In this document: positions 1 to 8,970 of the stretch, piece by piece
Position numbering within the stretch: the first letter of the stretch is position 1
How the letters are laid out: each line of letters begins with the position of its first letter
Source: Pseudobdellovibrionaceae bacterium
GTDB lineage: Bacteria > Bdellovibrionota > Bdellovibrionia > Bdellovibrionales > Bdellovibrionaceae
Direction of reading: 5' to 3'
NCBI GenBank assembly: GCA_013359135.1
Contig: JABWCN010000008.1
Span: 1-64,000, forward strand
Length of the DNA stretch: 64,000 bases
Program-made: the position numbers and the translations under genes
The notes under the pieces: generated by a model
Seen by the model: only the letters and a program-made list of their open reading frames with translations
The model's database searches: none
Told to the model about the DNA's origin: nothing

Positions 1-717
1 AAAGTATCTCTGGATGTGCGTTTTCAAAAAGAGATTGCAGAGATAGACAAAGATTTTGAGGAACGAAGAACTCAGTATCTAGATAAGAAAAAAGAGCAGA
101 GTGTACTTAATGTGAACGATCCTAATGGATCTACTAATCCCGAAGTAGATCATCCATCTAAAGATTTGTCCCAGAATCATGGAAAAGAAAGTAAAAATAA
201 AAAACCAGAGGAGTTTTTCTTTTTTGATGACCCAGATCAACTGATTCGTCCACAGACAGCATACATTATGACTCATCTTTTAAGGGGAGTTGTGGAAGAT
301 CCTAATGGAACAGCCGCAAGAGCTAGAAGTTTAGGCAGAGAGGTTGCTGGAAAAACGGGAACAACAAATGGTTATGTTGACGCTTGGTTTGTAGGCTACA
401 CCCCGCAAATTGCGACAGGCGTTTGGGTTGGTTTTGATAAAGAAAAAACCATTGGAAAGGGTGAGGTAGGTGGTAGAGCGGCGTTGCCTTTATGGCTTGA
501 TTACATGAAAACAGCGCATGAAAAACTACCACAGATGTCTTTTTCAGTACCTCCTGGAATTGTTTTTGCGAATGTGGATAGTAAAACTGGAAATCTTGCT
601 AATGCCAGTTCTAAAGAAGTTATAAAACAAGCTTACGTGGAAGGAACTGAGCCAACGACCTCTAGTAGCAAAGCCGACGAAACTGTTGATTTTCTTAAGC
701 AAGAGGTGACAGAATAG
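1..717 (+). CDS. mrcA: Class A penicillin-binding protein (PBP1A-like), C-terminal part only
   Basis: The reading frame is open from the first base, so the gene starts outside the window; the internal GTG at 16 is not a credible start. PBP1A enzymes polymerise and cross-link peptidoglycan in the periplasm. The visible part holds the end of the transpeptidase domain, with the KTG box in VAGKTGTTNGYVDAWFVGYT (window residues about 115-135), followed by the usual GVWVGFD segment. The catalytic SxxK and SxN motifs must lie upstream. Between the SxN region and the KTG box is a charged low-complexity stretch of about 55 residues ending in EEFFFFDD, longer than in E. coli PBP1A. The tail is polar. 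uvrA follows closely on the same strand. Confidence 0.9.
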   Translation, partial: KVSLDVRFQKEIAEIDKDFEERRTQYLDKKKEQSVLNVNDPNGSTNPEVDHPSKDLSQNHGKESKNKKPEEFFFFDDPDQLIRPQTAYIMTHLLRGVVEDPNGTAARARSLGREVAGKTGTTNGYVDAWFVGYTPQIATGVWVGFDKEKTIGKGEVGGRAALPLWLDYMKTAHEKLPQMSFSVPPGIVFANVDSKTGNLANASSKEVIKQAYVEGTEPTTSSSKADETVDFLKQEVTE

Positions 718-745
718 CCTCCATGATTATATCATGGAACGCACA

Positions 746-3685
746 ATGAAATCGATACACATTTGGGGAATCAAACAAAACAATTTAAAAAACATTGAAG
801 TTAAGATTCCTCTTGGGAAGTTGACAGTCATATGTGGTCCTTCTGGGTCAGGAAAAAGTTCTTTGGCTTTTGAAACATTGTTTGCAGAGGGGCAACGACG
901 TTTCATTGAAAGCATGTCAAACTATACAAAGCAGTTTTTGAATAAAGCTCCAAAACCTGACATTGAGGGAATAAATAATATTCCTCCTGCAATTTCTATA
1001 GAACAGAAAAATACAGTTAAAAACAGCCGTTCTACGGTAGGAACAACCACAGAACTTGTAGATTATTTTCGATTAATTTTCGAGAAATTGGGAAAGGCAT
1101 ATTGTCCTGATCATCATATTCCTACTAGTAAGCAAAGCATTACTGAGGCTACGGATCTAGTTCTTGAAAAGTTTGAAAACCAAAGAGGTTATATTTTAAC
1201 AGAAGTAAGTGCTCAAAATAGAGCATTAGATAGCAAAAAATTGCATGCGCTTCTTTTAAAGGAAGGTTATCAGAGAATTTTTATTCCTCACTCTGAAGAG
1301 AAAACTGAGAAAAGTTCTGCAAAAAAAACAGCGAAAACCACCAAAAAAGCTAAAACCAAAAAGACAAGTACTGATAGCAAAGATCAAGATAAAGAAAATT
1401 TGTATCGTTATGAATTTAAGGAACCACTCAAAGGTGATGTGCTTGAGTTGACAGATGCTAAATTAATAAAATCCGGTTTACCAGAACAGACTTTTTTTGT
1501 GATAGTCGACCGAATGTCTTTTATAAAAGAAGAAAAAGGGAGGCTGGCAGATTCATTAACCCAAGCCTATGAAGCTTTTGGAAAGTTGAATCAATTTGTC
1601 CATTTAAAAAAAGCTAAGGTTATTACAACGGATGGAAAATTATTAAACCTAAACGAAGAAGAATGTTGTCATATTTGTGGTTACATACCGCCTGTTTTAC
1701 AATCACGATTATTTAGTTTTAATTCACCGCTTGGAGCTTGTCCTACCTGTAAAGGCTTTGGAAACATTTTGACTTTAGATATACATAAGGTGATTCCCAA
1801 TCCAAAGCTGACTTTGTTAGAAGGAGCTCTTCATCCTTACAATATGCCCAGCGCAGCGGCAGATCGTAGGGATTTATTAATGTACTGTAAAAAAAATAAG
1901 ATTCCTGTGGATACTGCCTGGGAAGATATGAGTCCTGAACATCAAAAAATTATTTGGAGTGGTAACTCCGAGTTTTTAGGTGTCGAGGGTTTGTTTCGCA
2001 TGTTAGAGGAAATGAAGTATAAAATGCATGTACGCATTTTTATTGCTCGTTATCGATCCCCTCATACTTGTCCTGACTGTCGAGGGGCGCGTTTGCGAAA
2101 AGAAGTTCAGTATATCTATTTTAAAGATAAAAATATTAATGATCTTTCCTTGCTAACCATTGAAAAACTTCAAGAGTTTTTTTCCACAGTAAAATTAACA
2201 AAGACAGAGTTGGAAGTTATCAATGAAGCCTTTAAACAGGTAAGTTCAAGGCTTGATTATTTAATGAGAGTGGGTGTTCATTATCTTAATTTAAGTCGTG
2301 AAACACGAACTCTTTCTGGTGGAGAATATCAAAGACTGATGCTTGCCAATCAATTGGGATCTGGTTTGTCACAAACTTTATATGTACTTGATGAGCCAAC
2401 CGTAGGTTTACACCCACGTGATAATGATAGATTAATTTCGATTCTAAAAGATTTAAAAAATTTAGGTAATACACTTGTTGTAGTGGAACATGATCATGAT
2501 GTCATACAGAATAGTGATGAGATTATTGAGATTGGACCAGGTTCAGGATATCTTGGTGGAACCGTTTTGTATGCTGGTTCTGTAGATCAATTTTACGATT
2601 TTTCTGGATCTGTGACAGCTCCATTTGTGAATCCTAAGATGAGTAAAAAAAATATGGTTGAAAAGCGTCCTGTACAGCCAGATTTATTCAAATACAAAGT
2701 GGACCTTTTGGGAGCTACTGGAAATAACCTAAAAAATGTTAATGTCACATTTCCTCTTAATCGCTTGGTGGTGGTGACTGGTGTCAGTGGTTCTGGAAAA
2801 TCCACCCTGGTGACTAAAACTTTGTATCCAGCTCTTGCCAGAAAATTAGATATAGAGTTTTTACAAGCTAAGCCGTATGATGAAATTCAAGGGGTTGAGA
2901 ATTTAAAAAATGTCATTTTGATAGACCAATCCTCCATAGGCAAGTCTGCTAGAAGCTCTCCTATCACTTATATCAAAGCTTTTGATGCCATCAGAAATAT
3001 ATTTTCGCAGATCCAAGAATCAAAATTTCGTGGATATACTCCTGGAACTTTCAGTTTGAATGTCGATGGTGGGCGTTGTCCGGCCTGCAAAGGAACTGGG
3101 TTTGAAGAGATTGATATGCAGTTTATGGATAATGTGATTATTCCTTGTGATGTGTGTGATGGAAAAAAATATCGAGACGAAATTTTAGAGGTAAATTACA
3201 AGGGCAAGAATATTCATCAAATTTTATCAATGACAGTGGCAGAAGCAATGGATTTTTTTGTCGCTCATCCCAATGTCAGGAAGCCCTTGAGTATTTTAAA
3301 AGAAGTTGGATTAGAGTATTTACAATTGGGCCAACCGGCCAGTAGTTTGAGCGGGGGAGAGTCTCAAAGGCTTAAAATTGCCAAGGAGTTAGCTGAGGTA
3401 AACCAAAAAGCCACTTTGTATATTTTGGATGAACCCACTACGGGCTTGCACTTTAAGGAAATTAATCTATTGATGAAGGTACTAAACAAGTTGATTGACT
3501 CGGGAGGAAGTGTTTTGGTTGTAGAGCATAATCTTGATGTCATACGTATGGCAGATCATATTATTGATATGGGGCCGGACGCTGGGGAAAAAGGTGGAGA
3601 AGTTGTTTTCCAAGGTCCTCCAGAACTTTTAATTAAAGAAAAAAACAGTTTAACAGGGCAATACTTAAAAAAGTATCTTCTGTAA
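746..3685 (+). CDS. uvrA: Excinuclease ABC subunit A
   Basis: UvrA is the damage-recognition ATPase of nucleotide excision repair and loads UvrB. Both ABC modules are intact: Walker A GPSGSGKSS near residue 33 and GVSGSGKST near residue 675, with signatures LSGGEYQR and LSGGESQR and Walker B LDEPT in each half. Zinc-finger cysteine pairs are visible (CHIC...CPTC, and CPAC...CDVC in the second half). The start at 746 (MKSIHIWG) aligns with the family N-terminus and has a weak GGA upstream; an ATG at 734 would add four residues. A lysine-rich insert (about residues 183-218) interrupts the signature/UvrB-binding region. The sequence departs from E. coli UvrA in places (SNYTKQFL for SAYARQFL), so it could be a second UvrA paralogue. 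Confidence 0.93.
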   Translation: MKSIHIWGIKQNNLKNIEVKIPLGKLTVICGPSGSGKSSLAFETLFAEGQRRFIESMSNYTKQFLNKAPKPDIEGINNIPPAISIEQKNTVKNSRSTVGTTTELVDYFRLIFEKLGKAYCPDHHIPTSKQSITEATDLVLEKFENQRGYILTEVSAQNRALDSKKLHALLLKEGYQRIFIPHSEEKTEKSSAKKTAKTTKKAKTKKTSTDSKDQDKENLYRYEFKEPLKGDVLELTDAKLIKSGLPEQTFFVIVDRMSFIKEEKGRLADSLTQAYEAFGKLNQFVHLKKAKVITTDGKLLNLNEEECCHICGYIPPVLQSRLFSFNSPLGACPTCKGFGNILTLDIHKVIPNPKLTLLEGALHPYNMPSAAADRRDLLMYCKKNKIPVDTAWEDMSPEHQKIIWSGNSEFLGVEGLFRMLEEMKYKMHVRIFIARYRSPHTCPDCRGARLRKEVQYIYFKDKNINDLSLLTIEKLQEFFSTVKLTKTELEVINEAFKQVSSRLDYLMRVGVHYLNLSRETRTLSGGEYQRLMLANQLGSGLSQTLYVLDEPTVGLHPRDNDRLISILKDLKNLGNTLVVVEHDHDVIQNSDEIIEIGPGSGYLGGTVLYAGSVDQFYDFSGSVTAPFVNPKMSKKNMVEKRPVQPDLFKYKVDLLGATGNNLKNVNVTFPLNRLVVVTGVSGSGKSTLVTKTLYPALARKLDIEFLQAKPYDEIQGVENLKNVILIDQSSIGKSARSSPITYIKAFDAIRNIFSQIQESKFRGYTPGTFSLNVDGGRCPACKGTGFEEIDMQFMDNVIIPCDVCDGKKYRDEILEVNYKGKNIHQILSMTVAEAMDFFVAHPNVRKPLSILKEVGLEYLQLGQPASSLSGGESQRLKIAKELAEVNQKATLYILDEPTTGLHFKEINLLMKVLNKLIDSGGSVLVVEHNLDVIRMADHIIDMGPDAGEKGGEVVFQGPPELLIKEKNSLTGQYLKKYLL

Positions 3686-3701
3686 ATTAAGTTGGTAAAA
3701 A

Positions 3702-5420
3702 ATGTATAAAACGTTAGTTAGAATTTTACAGGAAATTAAACCCTATAAGAAAAAATTAATTGTGATTGCCGCTACTGGAGTCTTGTATGCTGTCGTTTAT
3801 GCACGGCTAGCTCTGATTTTGAAGGATATCAACGATAGCTTTCAATCAGGAAATCAGGATAAAGTTGGTGAGATCGGTTTGATTGCTATCTCGATGGCTT
3901 TAATAGTCGCCGTAACCAGATACTTGCATATTTTTACCATGAATTATGTAGCAGAATTGATCACTAATGCCTATCGGTTGAAATTACAAAAAAAATTTAT
4001 GGAGTTAAATCTGTCTTTTCATGGTCAATACAGTTCTGGTTCTGGCGGACTTCTTAGTCGCATTATTAATGATATTAAAGTGATTCAAGATGGTCTTAGA
4101 ATGGTAGCAGATTTATTCCGTGAGCCTTTGTTAGCTGTACTTTTAATGGGAAATTTGTTTTATCTGAACTGGAAGTTGACCTCTTTTATTTTGGTGTTAT
4201 TGCCATTAGTTCTAGGATTTTTAAGACAAATCTCTAAGAGCCTTAGAAAATATGTGATTTTTGGTCAGGAAAATTTAGAGAAAATAACTTCAATTATTAA
4301 AGAATCAGTAGATGGAGTGAGAATTATTCAAAGTTTCAATCTTGAAAACGTTATGAGTCGAAAGCTCACAGAACAAACTAATGAGTATTTAGATATTAGA
4401 AAAAAAGTTCATTCGCGAATTGAAATTATGGGTCCTGTCACTGAGCTTATTGCTACAGCTTTAATTCTTTCTATCTTTTTTTATTTTAGTGTTGAGGTAG
4501 CTAAAGGCAACACAACTACGGGGTCTGTGCTTGCTTACATCACTTCTTTAATGATGATTAACCAGCCAATTAAAAAATTACAAGAGAGTTACGTTAGAAT
4601 TCAAGAAACTATTGTTGCTGCTGATAGAGTTTTTGAAATTTTGGATAACCAGCAGACGGTTCCAGAGGTCAAAAGTCCAATTGATTTTCCTGTTCATTGG
4701 CAAAAAATTTCTTATAAAAATGTTTCGTTCAAGTATGGTAGTGAGTGGATTCTGAAAAATATCAGTTTTGAAATTAAACGTGGTCAGTCTGTTGCTTTTG
4801 TTGGTCAGAGTGGAAGTGGAAAATCTACTATTGTGAATCTGCTGGAGCGATTTTACGATCCTATAGAGGGAGAAATTCTAGTAGATGGAATTAATTTACA
4901 GTCTTTTAAGTTGAAAGAGCTTAGGCAAAATATAGCTTTGGTTTCGCAGGATGTTTTTCTTTTTAGTGATAGTATTGAAAACAATATTCAGTCAGGTGAT
5001 TTTTCTAAAGATAAGAGCTTGGTTATTGAAAAGGCTAAACATGCTAATGCTCATGAATTCATTTTAAAAACTAAGGGTGGATATCAAAGCCAGGTTGGGG
5101 ATCGTGGCGCATTGCTATCTGGTGGTGAAAAACAAAGAATTAGTTTAGCTAGGGCTTTTTTTAAGAATGCATCGATATTGATTTTGGATGAAGCGACAAG
5201 TGCTCTGGATGCCACTAGTGAAAATGAAGTGCAAAAAGGCATAGACGAGCTTATGAAAGGGAGAACTAGTATTATTGTAGCTCACCGATTGTCTACGATT
5301 CAAAACTGTGATCGTATTTTTGTCTTACAAAAAGGACAGATTGTGGAGCAAGGTAATTTTGACGAGCTAGTTTCAGATAGAAATAGTATTTTTTCAGGTT
5401 TTTATAATTTACAAAGTTAA
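3702..5420 (+). CDS. msbA: ABC exporter, MsbA-like (fused membrane and ATPase domains)
   Basis: This is a half-transporter with an N-terminal six-helix membrane domain (about residues 15-310) and a C-terminal ATPase. The ATPase shows Walker A GQSGSGKST (about 369), signature LSGGEKQR, Walker B ILILDEATSALD and the switch histidine in AHRLST. All catalytic residues are present, so it should work as a homodimer. Length and architecture match MsbA, the inner-membrane flippase for lipid A-core, but drug or peptide exporters share the fold and the substrate cannot be read from sequence. It begins 16 bases after uvrA, suggesting co-transcription. Its stop codon lies inside a perfect hairpin. Confidence 0.85.
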   Translation: MYKTLVRILQEIKPYKKKLIVIAATGVLYAVVYARLALILKDINDSFQSGNQDKVGEIGLIAISMALIVAVTRYLHIFTMNYVAELITNAYRLKLQKKFMELNLSFHGQYSSGSGGLLSRIINDIKVIQDGLRMVADLFREPLLAVLLMGNLFYLNWKLTSFILVLLPLVLGFLRQISKSLRKYVIFGQENLEKITSIIKESVDGVRIIQSFNLENVMSRKLTEQTNEYLDIRKKVHSRIEIMGPVTELIATALILSIFFYFSVEVAKGNTTTGSVLAYITSLMMINQPIKKLQESYVRIQETIVAADRVFEILDNQQTVPEVKSPIDFPVHWQKISYKNVSFKYGSEWILKNISFEIKRGQSVAFVGQSGSGKSTIVNLLERFYDPIEGEILVDGINLQSFKLKELRQNIALVSQDVFLFSDSIENNIQSGDFSKDKSLVIEKAKHANAHEFILKTKGGYQSQVGDRGALLSGGEKQRISLARAFFKNASILILDEATSALDATSENEVQKGIDELMKGRTSIIVAHRLSTIQNCDRIFVLQKGQIVEQGNFDELVSDRNSIFSGFYNLQS

Positions 5421-5450
5421 AAATAACTTAGTAGTTAGTTATTTTTAACT
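5415..5450. terminator. Perfect 14-bp hairpin between convergent genes
   Basis: AGTTAAAAATAACT (5415-5428) pairs perfectly with 5437-5450 around an 8-base loop. The left arm contains the stop codon of the MsbA-like gene. The arms are A+T rich and a run of T lies inside the arm in either direction, so it may serve both the msbA transcript and the minus-strand mini-gene ending at 5468. Confidence 0.65.
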
Positions 5451-5467
5451 GATCAAAATTAACAAAA

Positions 5468-5596
5468 TTAAAAAGCCAAATGAAGTAAAGCAGCAACAAA
5501 ACTGATAGCTCCAGCACCGCCGACAATCATTATAATGAATTTGGTGATAATAGCTAAAGCAATTGAAGCAATAATAACAACGTCTTTTAGTCCCAT
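5468..5596 (-). CDS. Small hydrophobic membrane protein, 42 residues
   Basis: A short reading frame with ATG at 5596 and TAA at 5468, preceded by a strong ribosome site (GGAGGA, about six bases upstream). The product begins MGLKDVVIIASIALAI and is almost wholly hydrophobic. It forms one long or two short membrane helices (about residues 5-24 and 25-41) separated by GGAGA. It has one early acidic residue, two lysines and one histidine. It lies 84 bases downstream of motB on the same strand, so it may be the third gene of the motor transcript. I recognise no family. The ribosome site, composition and placement support a real gene; function is unknown. Confidence 0.6.
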   Translation of the reverse strand: MGLKDVVIIASIALAIITKFIIMIVGGAGAISFVAALLHLAF

Positions 5597-5680
5597 TTTT
5601 TCCTCCGAATTTAATTTCAAAAGTATATTTACAGCAGCCCCTATTATTAGCTTTTCCGGTTATTCAGGTCAAGAATGCTT

Positions 5681-6490
5681 TTAGTAACCTTCTTGATTGA
5701 GTTTTTTATCGGAAATGATTAGAAAATCAATACGGCGGTTTTTAGCTCGATTCTCTTCAGTGTTATTAGGAACAATTGGTTTTGTATCAGCGTAGGCTGC
5801 CGCAGTTATTTTACTTGGTTCCCAATGATGATATTTTATCAAGTAGCGCACGACGCTAGAGGCTCTCAGGCTGGAAAGCTCCCAATTACTTTCGATTGAA
5901 GCTGTTTTAATTGGAATATTATCAGTGTGTCCTTCAATGATAATTTTGCTTGAAGGGCCATCAAGTTGCGACACAATCTCATCTATTATTTTAAGTGATG
6001 ATAGTTTAAGCTTATAAGATCCAGGATCAAAAAAAGTAGAGGCAGCTAAACTCATTCTAACCCCATACCACTCATGTTTGATTTGGTTGAGATTACTTGT
6101 ATTTATTCCGTTAGGATTTTTCGCAAATCGCCGCATCAAATAGTCTTTGATCTCTCGTGGACTACCTTGTTTTGGATAACCTTCTTCTTGTTTAGGTGCT
6201 ATTTTATCGACGGGGTTTGACAGAGTGTTTTCAGATAATTCCGATTCAATACCTGTAGCAACGGTCGCTTCCTTACTGTCACCTCGACCGCCTTGGCCTA
6301 CGGAAACACTGACCAAATGTAGATTGGCTCTAACGGAGTTTTCAAATTCTTTTTGTTTCTCAACGTTGTTGGTAGATGTGGCATACATCACAACAAAAAA
6401 AGCAAATAGCAAAGTAATGAAGTCGGCATAGGAAACTAACCAACGCTCGTGATTTTCATGTTGCTGATGCTGTTTTTTTTTACGAATCAT
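5681..6490 (-). CDS. motB: Flagellar motor stator protein MotB
   Basis: MotB anchors the flagellar stator to peptidoglycan and contributes the proton-binding aspartate. The N-terminus is basic, followed by one membrane helix starting SYADFITLLFAFFVVMYA; Asp23 is the expected ion-binding residue. The C-terminal OmpA-like peptidoglycan-binding domain is present (IIIEGHTDNIP near residue 187, then NWELSSLRA and NRRIDFLI). The linker between them is polar and glycine/serine/glutamate rich. The ATG overlaps the motA stop by four bases (ATGA), giving translational coupling. At 269 residues the length is normal. Confidence 0.95.
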   Translation of the reverse strand: MIRKKKQHQQHENHERWLVSYADFITLLFAFFVVMYATSTNNVEKQKEFENSVRANLHLVSVSVGQGGRGDSKEATVATGIESELSENTLSNPVDKIAPKQEEGYPKQGSPREIKDYLMRRFAKNPNGINTSNLNQIKHEWYGVRMSLAASTFFDPGSYKLKLSSLKIIDEIVSQLDGPSSKIIIEGHTDNIPIKTASIESNWELSSLRASSVVRYLIKYHHWEPSKITAAAYADTKPIVPNNTEENRAKNRRIDFLIISDKKLNQEGY

Positions 6491-7254
6491 AATTTTATTT
6501 TTTTACCTTCGAGGTAAGCAGACAATCTTTGCTGAACGACTGCTGAGCTTAAACCTGAACTTATCAGTAAGGCACCTTCTAAAAGAATTTTTTTATTATT
6601 AATTCTATCTTCAATGTAGCTTTTTAACTTATTTGCAAAAGGAAGGCAGATCAAATTGGCAAGACCAACACCATATACGGTAGCAACAAAAGCCACGGCA
6701 ATTCCTTGCCCTAGTTTTGAAGTGTCAGAGAGATTTCCCATAACGTGAATGAGTCCAAGGACGGCCCCTAAAATACCTATCGTTGGAGCAAAACCACCAG
6801 CATCACTCCATATTTTGGCTCCAGCCATTAAAGTTTCTTCTTCAGAGTCAATCTCGGTATAAAAGGTATCTCGACTTATTTGAGGATCAATCCCATCAAT
6901 GACATTACGGATGATCTTTTGCAGAAAAATATCTTTGATTTTATTTAGCCTGGGCTCTAGCGCAACAACGGATTCGCGCTTAAAAATTTTGGTGCACTCA
7001 ACGATTTCTTTGAGGTTTTCTTGAAACTCGTTCTCTTTTTTTTGTGAGTCTTTGAAAATCTCCACAAGTAGCTCAAAACCTAATTTAAAATGGTGCTGTT
7101 TAGAGGAAACCATAGTGGCTCCAATGGTTCCTGTAATGACAATAAAGCCAGCAGTAAATTGCATTAAGGAGCTCGTGTGTCCGCCCTCAAGGAGGTTGCC
7201 GACAAAAATACCACCGATACCAACTAAGAGTCCAATAAGAGTCGTTAATTCCAT
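6487..7254 (-). CDS. motA: Flagellar motor stator protein MotA
   Basis: MotA forms the membrane ring of the stator around MotB and drives rotation. Four membrane segments are visible: two near the N-terminus (LIGLLVGIGGIFVGNLLEGG and the FTAGFIVITGTIGATMV region) and two after the cytoplasmic loop. The conserved proline segment GGFAPTIGILGAVLGLIHVM and the fourth helix around VAFVATVYGVGLANL are typical of the MotA/TolQ/ExbB family. The large cytoplasmic loop is charged, as needed for rotor contact. It is first in a motA-motB unit. A possible sigma-28-like promoter lies about 65 bases upstream. Confidence 0.94.
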   Translation of the reverse strand: MELTTLIGLLVGIGGIFVGNLLEGGHTSSLMQFTAGFIVITGTIGATMVSSKQHHFKLGFELLVEIFKDSQKKENEFQENLKEIVECTKIFKRESVVALEPRLNKIKDIFLQKIIRNVIDGIDPQISRDTFYTEIDSEEETLMAGAKIWSDAGGFAPTIGILGAVLGLIHVMGNLSDTSKLGQGIAVAFVATVYGVGLANLICLPFANKLKSYIEDRINNKKILLEGALLISSGLSSAVVQQRLSAYLEGKKIKL

Positions 7255-7318
7255 AGAATTATTGTGACATAGTCGAAATAGCTTATCATCTTCTAGTGAA
7301 AAAAAAGTCAGGATCTAA

Positions 7319-7344
7319 ACTTCGGCCGTGTTTGAAGCTATTTG
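7319..7344 (-). promoter_or_regulatory. Possible sigma-28-like promoter of motAB
   Basis: Read on the minus strand, CAAA (7344-7341), 14 bases, then GCCGAAGT (7326-7319). The known flagellar sigma-28 consensus is TAAA, 15 bases, GCCGATAA. The match is partial and the spacer one base short. It lies 65 bases before the motA start, which is a sensible distance. A small CAAGCC/GGCTTG hairpin lies just upstream (7346-7361). Confidence 0.28.
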
Positions 7345-7411
7345 CCAAGCCAATAGGCTTGAGAAATAATAAATATTCCATTATTGTGATAACTGAAATG
7401 GTAGAATTTAA

Positions 7412-7981
7412 ATGTTAAACTTTTTACAGCAAATAGACTTAAGTCTTTTTTATTTTGTTAATCATAATCTAAGTAATTCATTTTTTGATGTTGTACTTCC
7501 AATTATCACTGATCTGCATAAGACTTGGTATTTTAATATCGTCGCTTATCCACTAATGTTTTTTTTTCTGTTAAAAAAATTTTCAAAAAAAGGCATCGTT
7601 ATTTTTATTTTTTGTATCTTAGCTATAGGTACTACTGATTTAGTGGGAAATTGGGGCTTCAAGAAAACAGTCCAAAGAGCGAGGCCGGGAGATAATCCTT
7701 CAATTCAAGCTATAGTTCGTTCTCCTTATGGTGGATATAGTTTTGTTTCTAATCATGCCGCTAATATGTTTTGCTTTGCATTTTTTATGGGGTTCTTTTT
7801 TCCCAAAGCAAGGGTGGTACTTTACTCACTAGCCGCAGTTATTTCCTTCACTCGAGTGTATAATGGAGTTCATTATCCAAGCGATATTATTGTAGGAGCT
7901 ATGTTGGGTGCTATAATTGCATTTATTTATTTTCAAATTTTAAAAAGATTTATTCAAAAGTCAGAAAAGGAAATCACTTGA
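7412..7981 (+). CDS. PAP2-family membrane phosphatase
   Basis: An integral membrane acid phosphatase acting on lipid-linked phosphates; undecaprenyl pyrophosphate or lipid A phosphates are the usual bacterial substrates. Several hydrophobic helices surround the three PAP2 motifs. Motif 1 is K-x6-RP (KKTVQRARP, residues 84-92). Motif 2 is SNHA with His115, in place of the usual SGH. Motif 3 is R-x5-H-x3-D (Arg148, His154, Asp158). All catalytic residues are present. The stop overlaps the TTG start of the next gene, so this begins a coupled three-gene envelope operon. The exact substrate cannot be decided. Confidence 0.85.
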   Translation: MLNFLQQIDLSLFYFVNHNLSNSFFDVVLPIITDLHKTWYFNIVAYPLMFFFLLKKFSKKGIVIFIFCILAIGTTDLVGNWGFKKTVQRARPGDNPSIQAIVRSPYGGYSFVSNHAANMFCFAFFMGFFFPKARVVLYSLAAVISFTRVYNGVHYPSDIIVGAMLGAIIAFIYFQILKRFIQKSEKEIT

Positions 7982-8970
7982 AAGTCTTAATCACCGGAGC
8001 TAATGGGTTTTTAGGAAGTCATTTATGTCAAAAACTTCAAGCTAATGGGTTAGAGGTTTTTGCTCTTACCAGAAAAAATAGTGATATCAGCCAGCTAAAG
8101 TCGATAAAAAATCTTAATTTTTGCCATGGTGATGTGACTGAAAAAAACACATTGGATGAGGTCTTTCGAAAAGTCCAGCCTCAGGTAGTTTTTCATCTGG
8201 CAGGATATGTGGGTTACAAAAAATTTGAACGACAGCTTATGGAAAAAATTAATGTTCAGGGAACTGAAAATTTGTTGAATGTTATGATTGAAAATAAAGT
8301 CAAAAAAATAGTTCACGTTTCTTCTGTAGTAGCGATTGGAGCTAGTTTTGGCCCAGGTGAAATTCTGAATGAAGAGAGCGAGTACAAAATTCAGCATCTT
8401 GATCTAGGATACTTTGAAACTAAAAGACAAGCTGAGCTAGCTGTAAAGAAAAAAACAGCCGAGGGTCATATTGAAAGTGTCATACTGAATCCCTCCACAA
8501 TTTATGGACCAGCAGATGCTAAGAAGGGAAGCCGCAAAACACAGCTAAAAGTAGCACAAGGAAAGTTCAGATTTTATACTCATGGTGGAGTTAACGTTGT
8601 TTCTGTTGAGGATGTTATAGAGGGTATCTATCAGGGTTTTTTAAAGGGTCGAAACGGGCAGAGGTATATTTTATCAAGCGAAAATCTGACGATTAAAGAT
8701 CTCTTAACAAAGATTGCCATATTGGCTGAAGTAAAACCACCTGACATTTTAGTTCCTGATTTCATTTTACATGGAGTGGGGTTTATTGGGGACTTATTAT
8801 CAGGCGTTGGATTTAGAAAAGTGTTAAGCCGAGAAAATGCTTGGACCACGACAATGTATCACTGGTTTAGTAATGAAAAGGCAAAAAATGAGCTCGGCTT
8901 ATCTTTTAAATCAGCTGACTATAGTTTAAAGCAAAGTGTTGATTGGATGAAAGAGCAAAAGTGGATATGA
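7978..8970 (+). CDS. NAD(P)-dependent epimerase/reductase (extended SDR)
   Basis: A Rossmann-fold enzyme of the extended short-chain dehydrogenase family. The nucleotide-binding motif GANGFLG is at residues 7-13 and the catalytic Tyr145-x3-Lys149 pair is in GYFETK, with Ser in VHVSSVVAIG upstream. It resembles dihydroflavonol-reductase-like and nucleotide-sugar epimerases; the substrate is unknown. The start is TTG at 7978, supported by AAGGA seven bases upstream and by overlap with the previous stop (TTGA). It ends in ATGA, shared with the transglycosylase gene. Its position between a lipid phosphatase and a peptidoglycan enzyme suggests an envelope sugar or lipid role. Confidence 0.82.
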   Translation: MKVLITGANGFLGSHLCQKLQANGLEVFALTRKNSDISQLKSIKNLNFCHGDVTEKNTLDEVFRKVQPQVVFHLAGYVGYKKFERQLMEKINVQGTENLLNVMIENKVKKIVHVSSVVAIGASFGPGEILNEESEYKIQHLDLGYFETKRQAELAVKKKTAEGHIESVILNPSTIYGPADAKKGSRKTQLKVAQGKFRFYTHGGVNVVSVEDVIEGIYQGFLKGRNGQRYILSSENLTIKDLLTKIAILAEVKPPDILVPDFILHGVGFIGDLLSGVGFRKVLSRENAWTTTMYHWFSNEKAKNELGLSFKSADYSLKQSVDWMKEQKWI

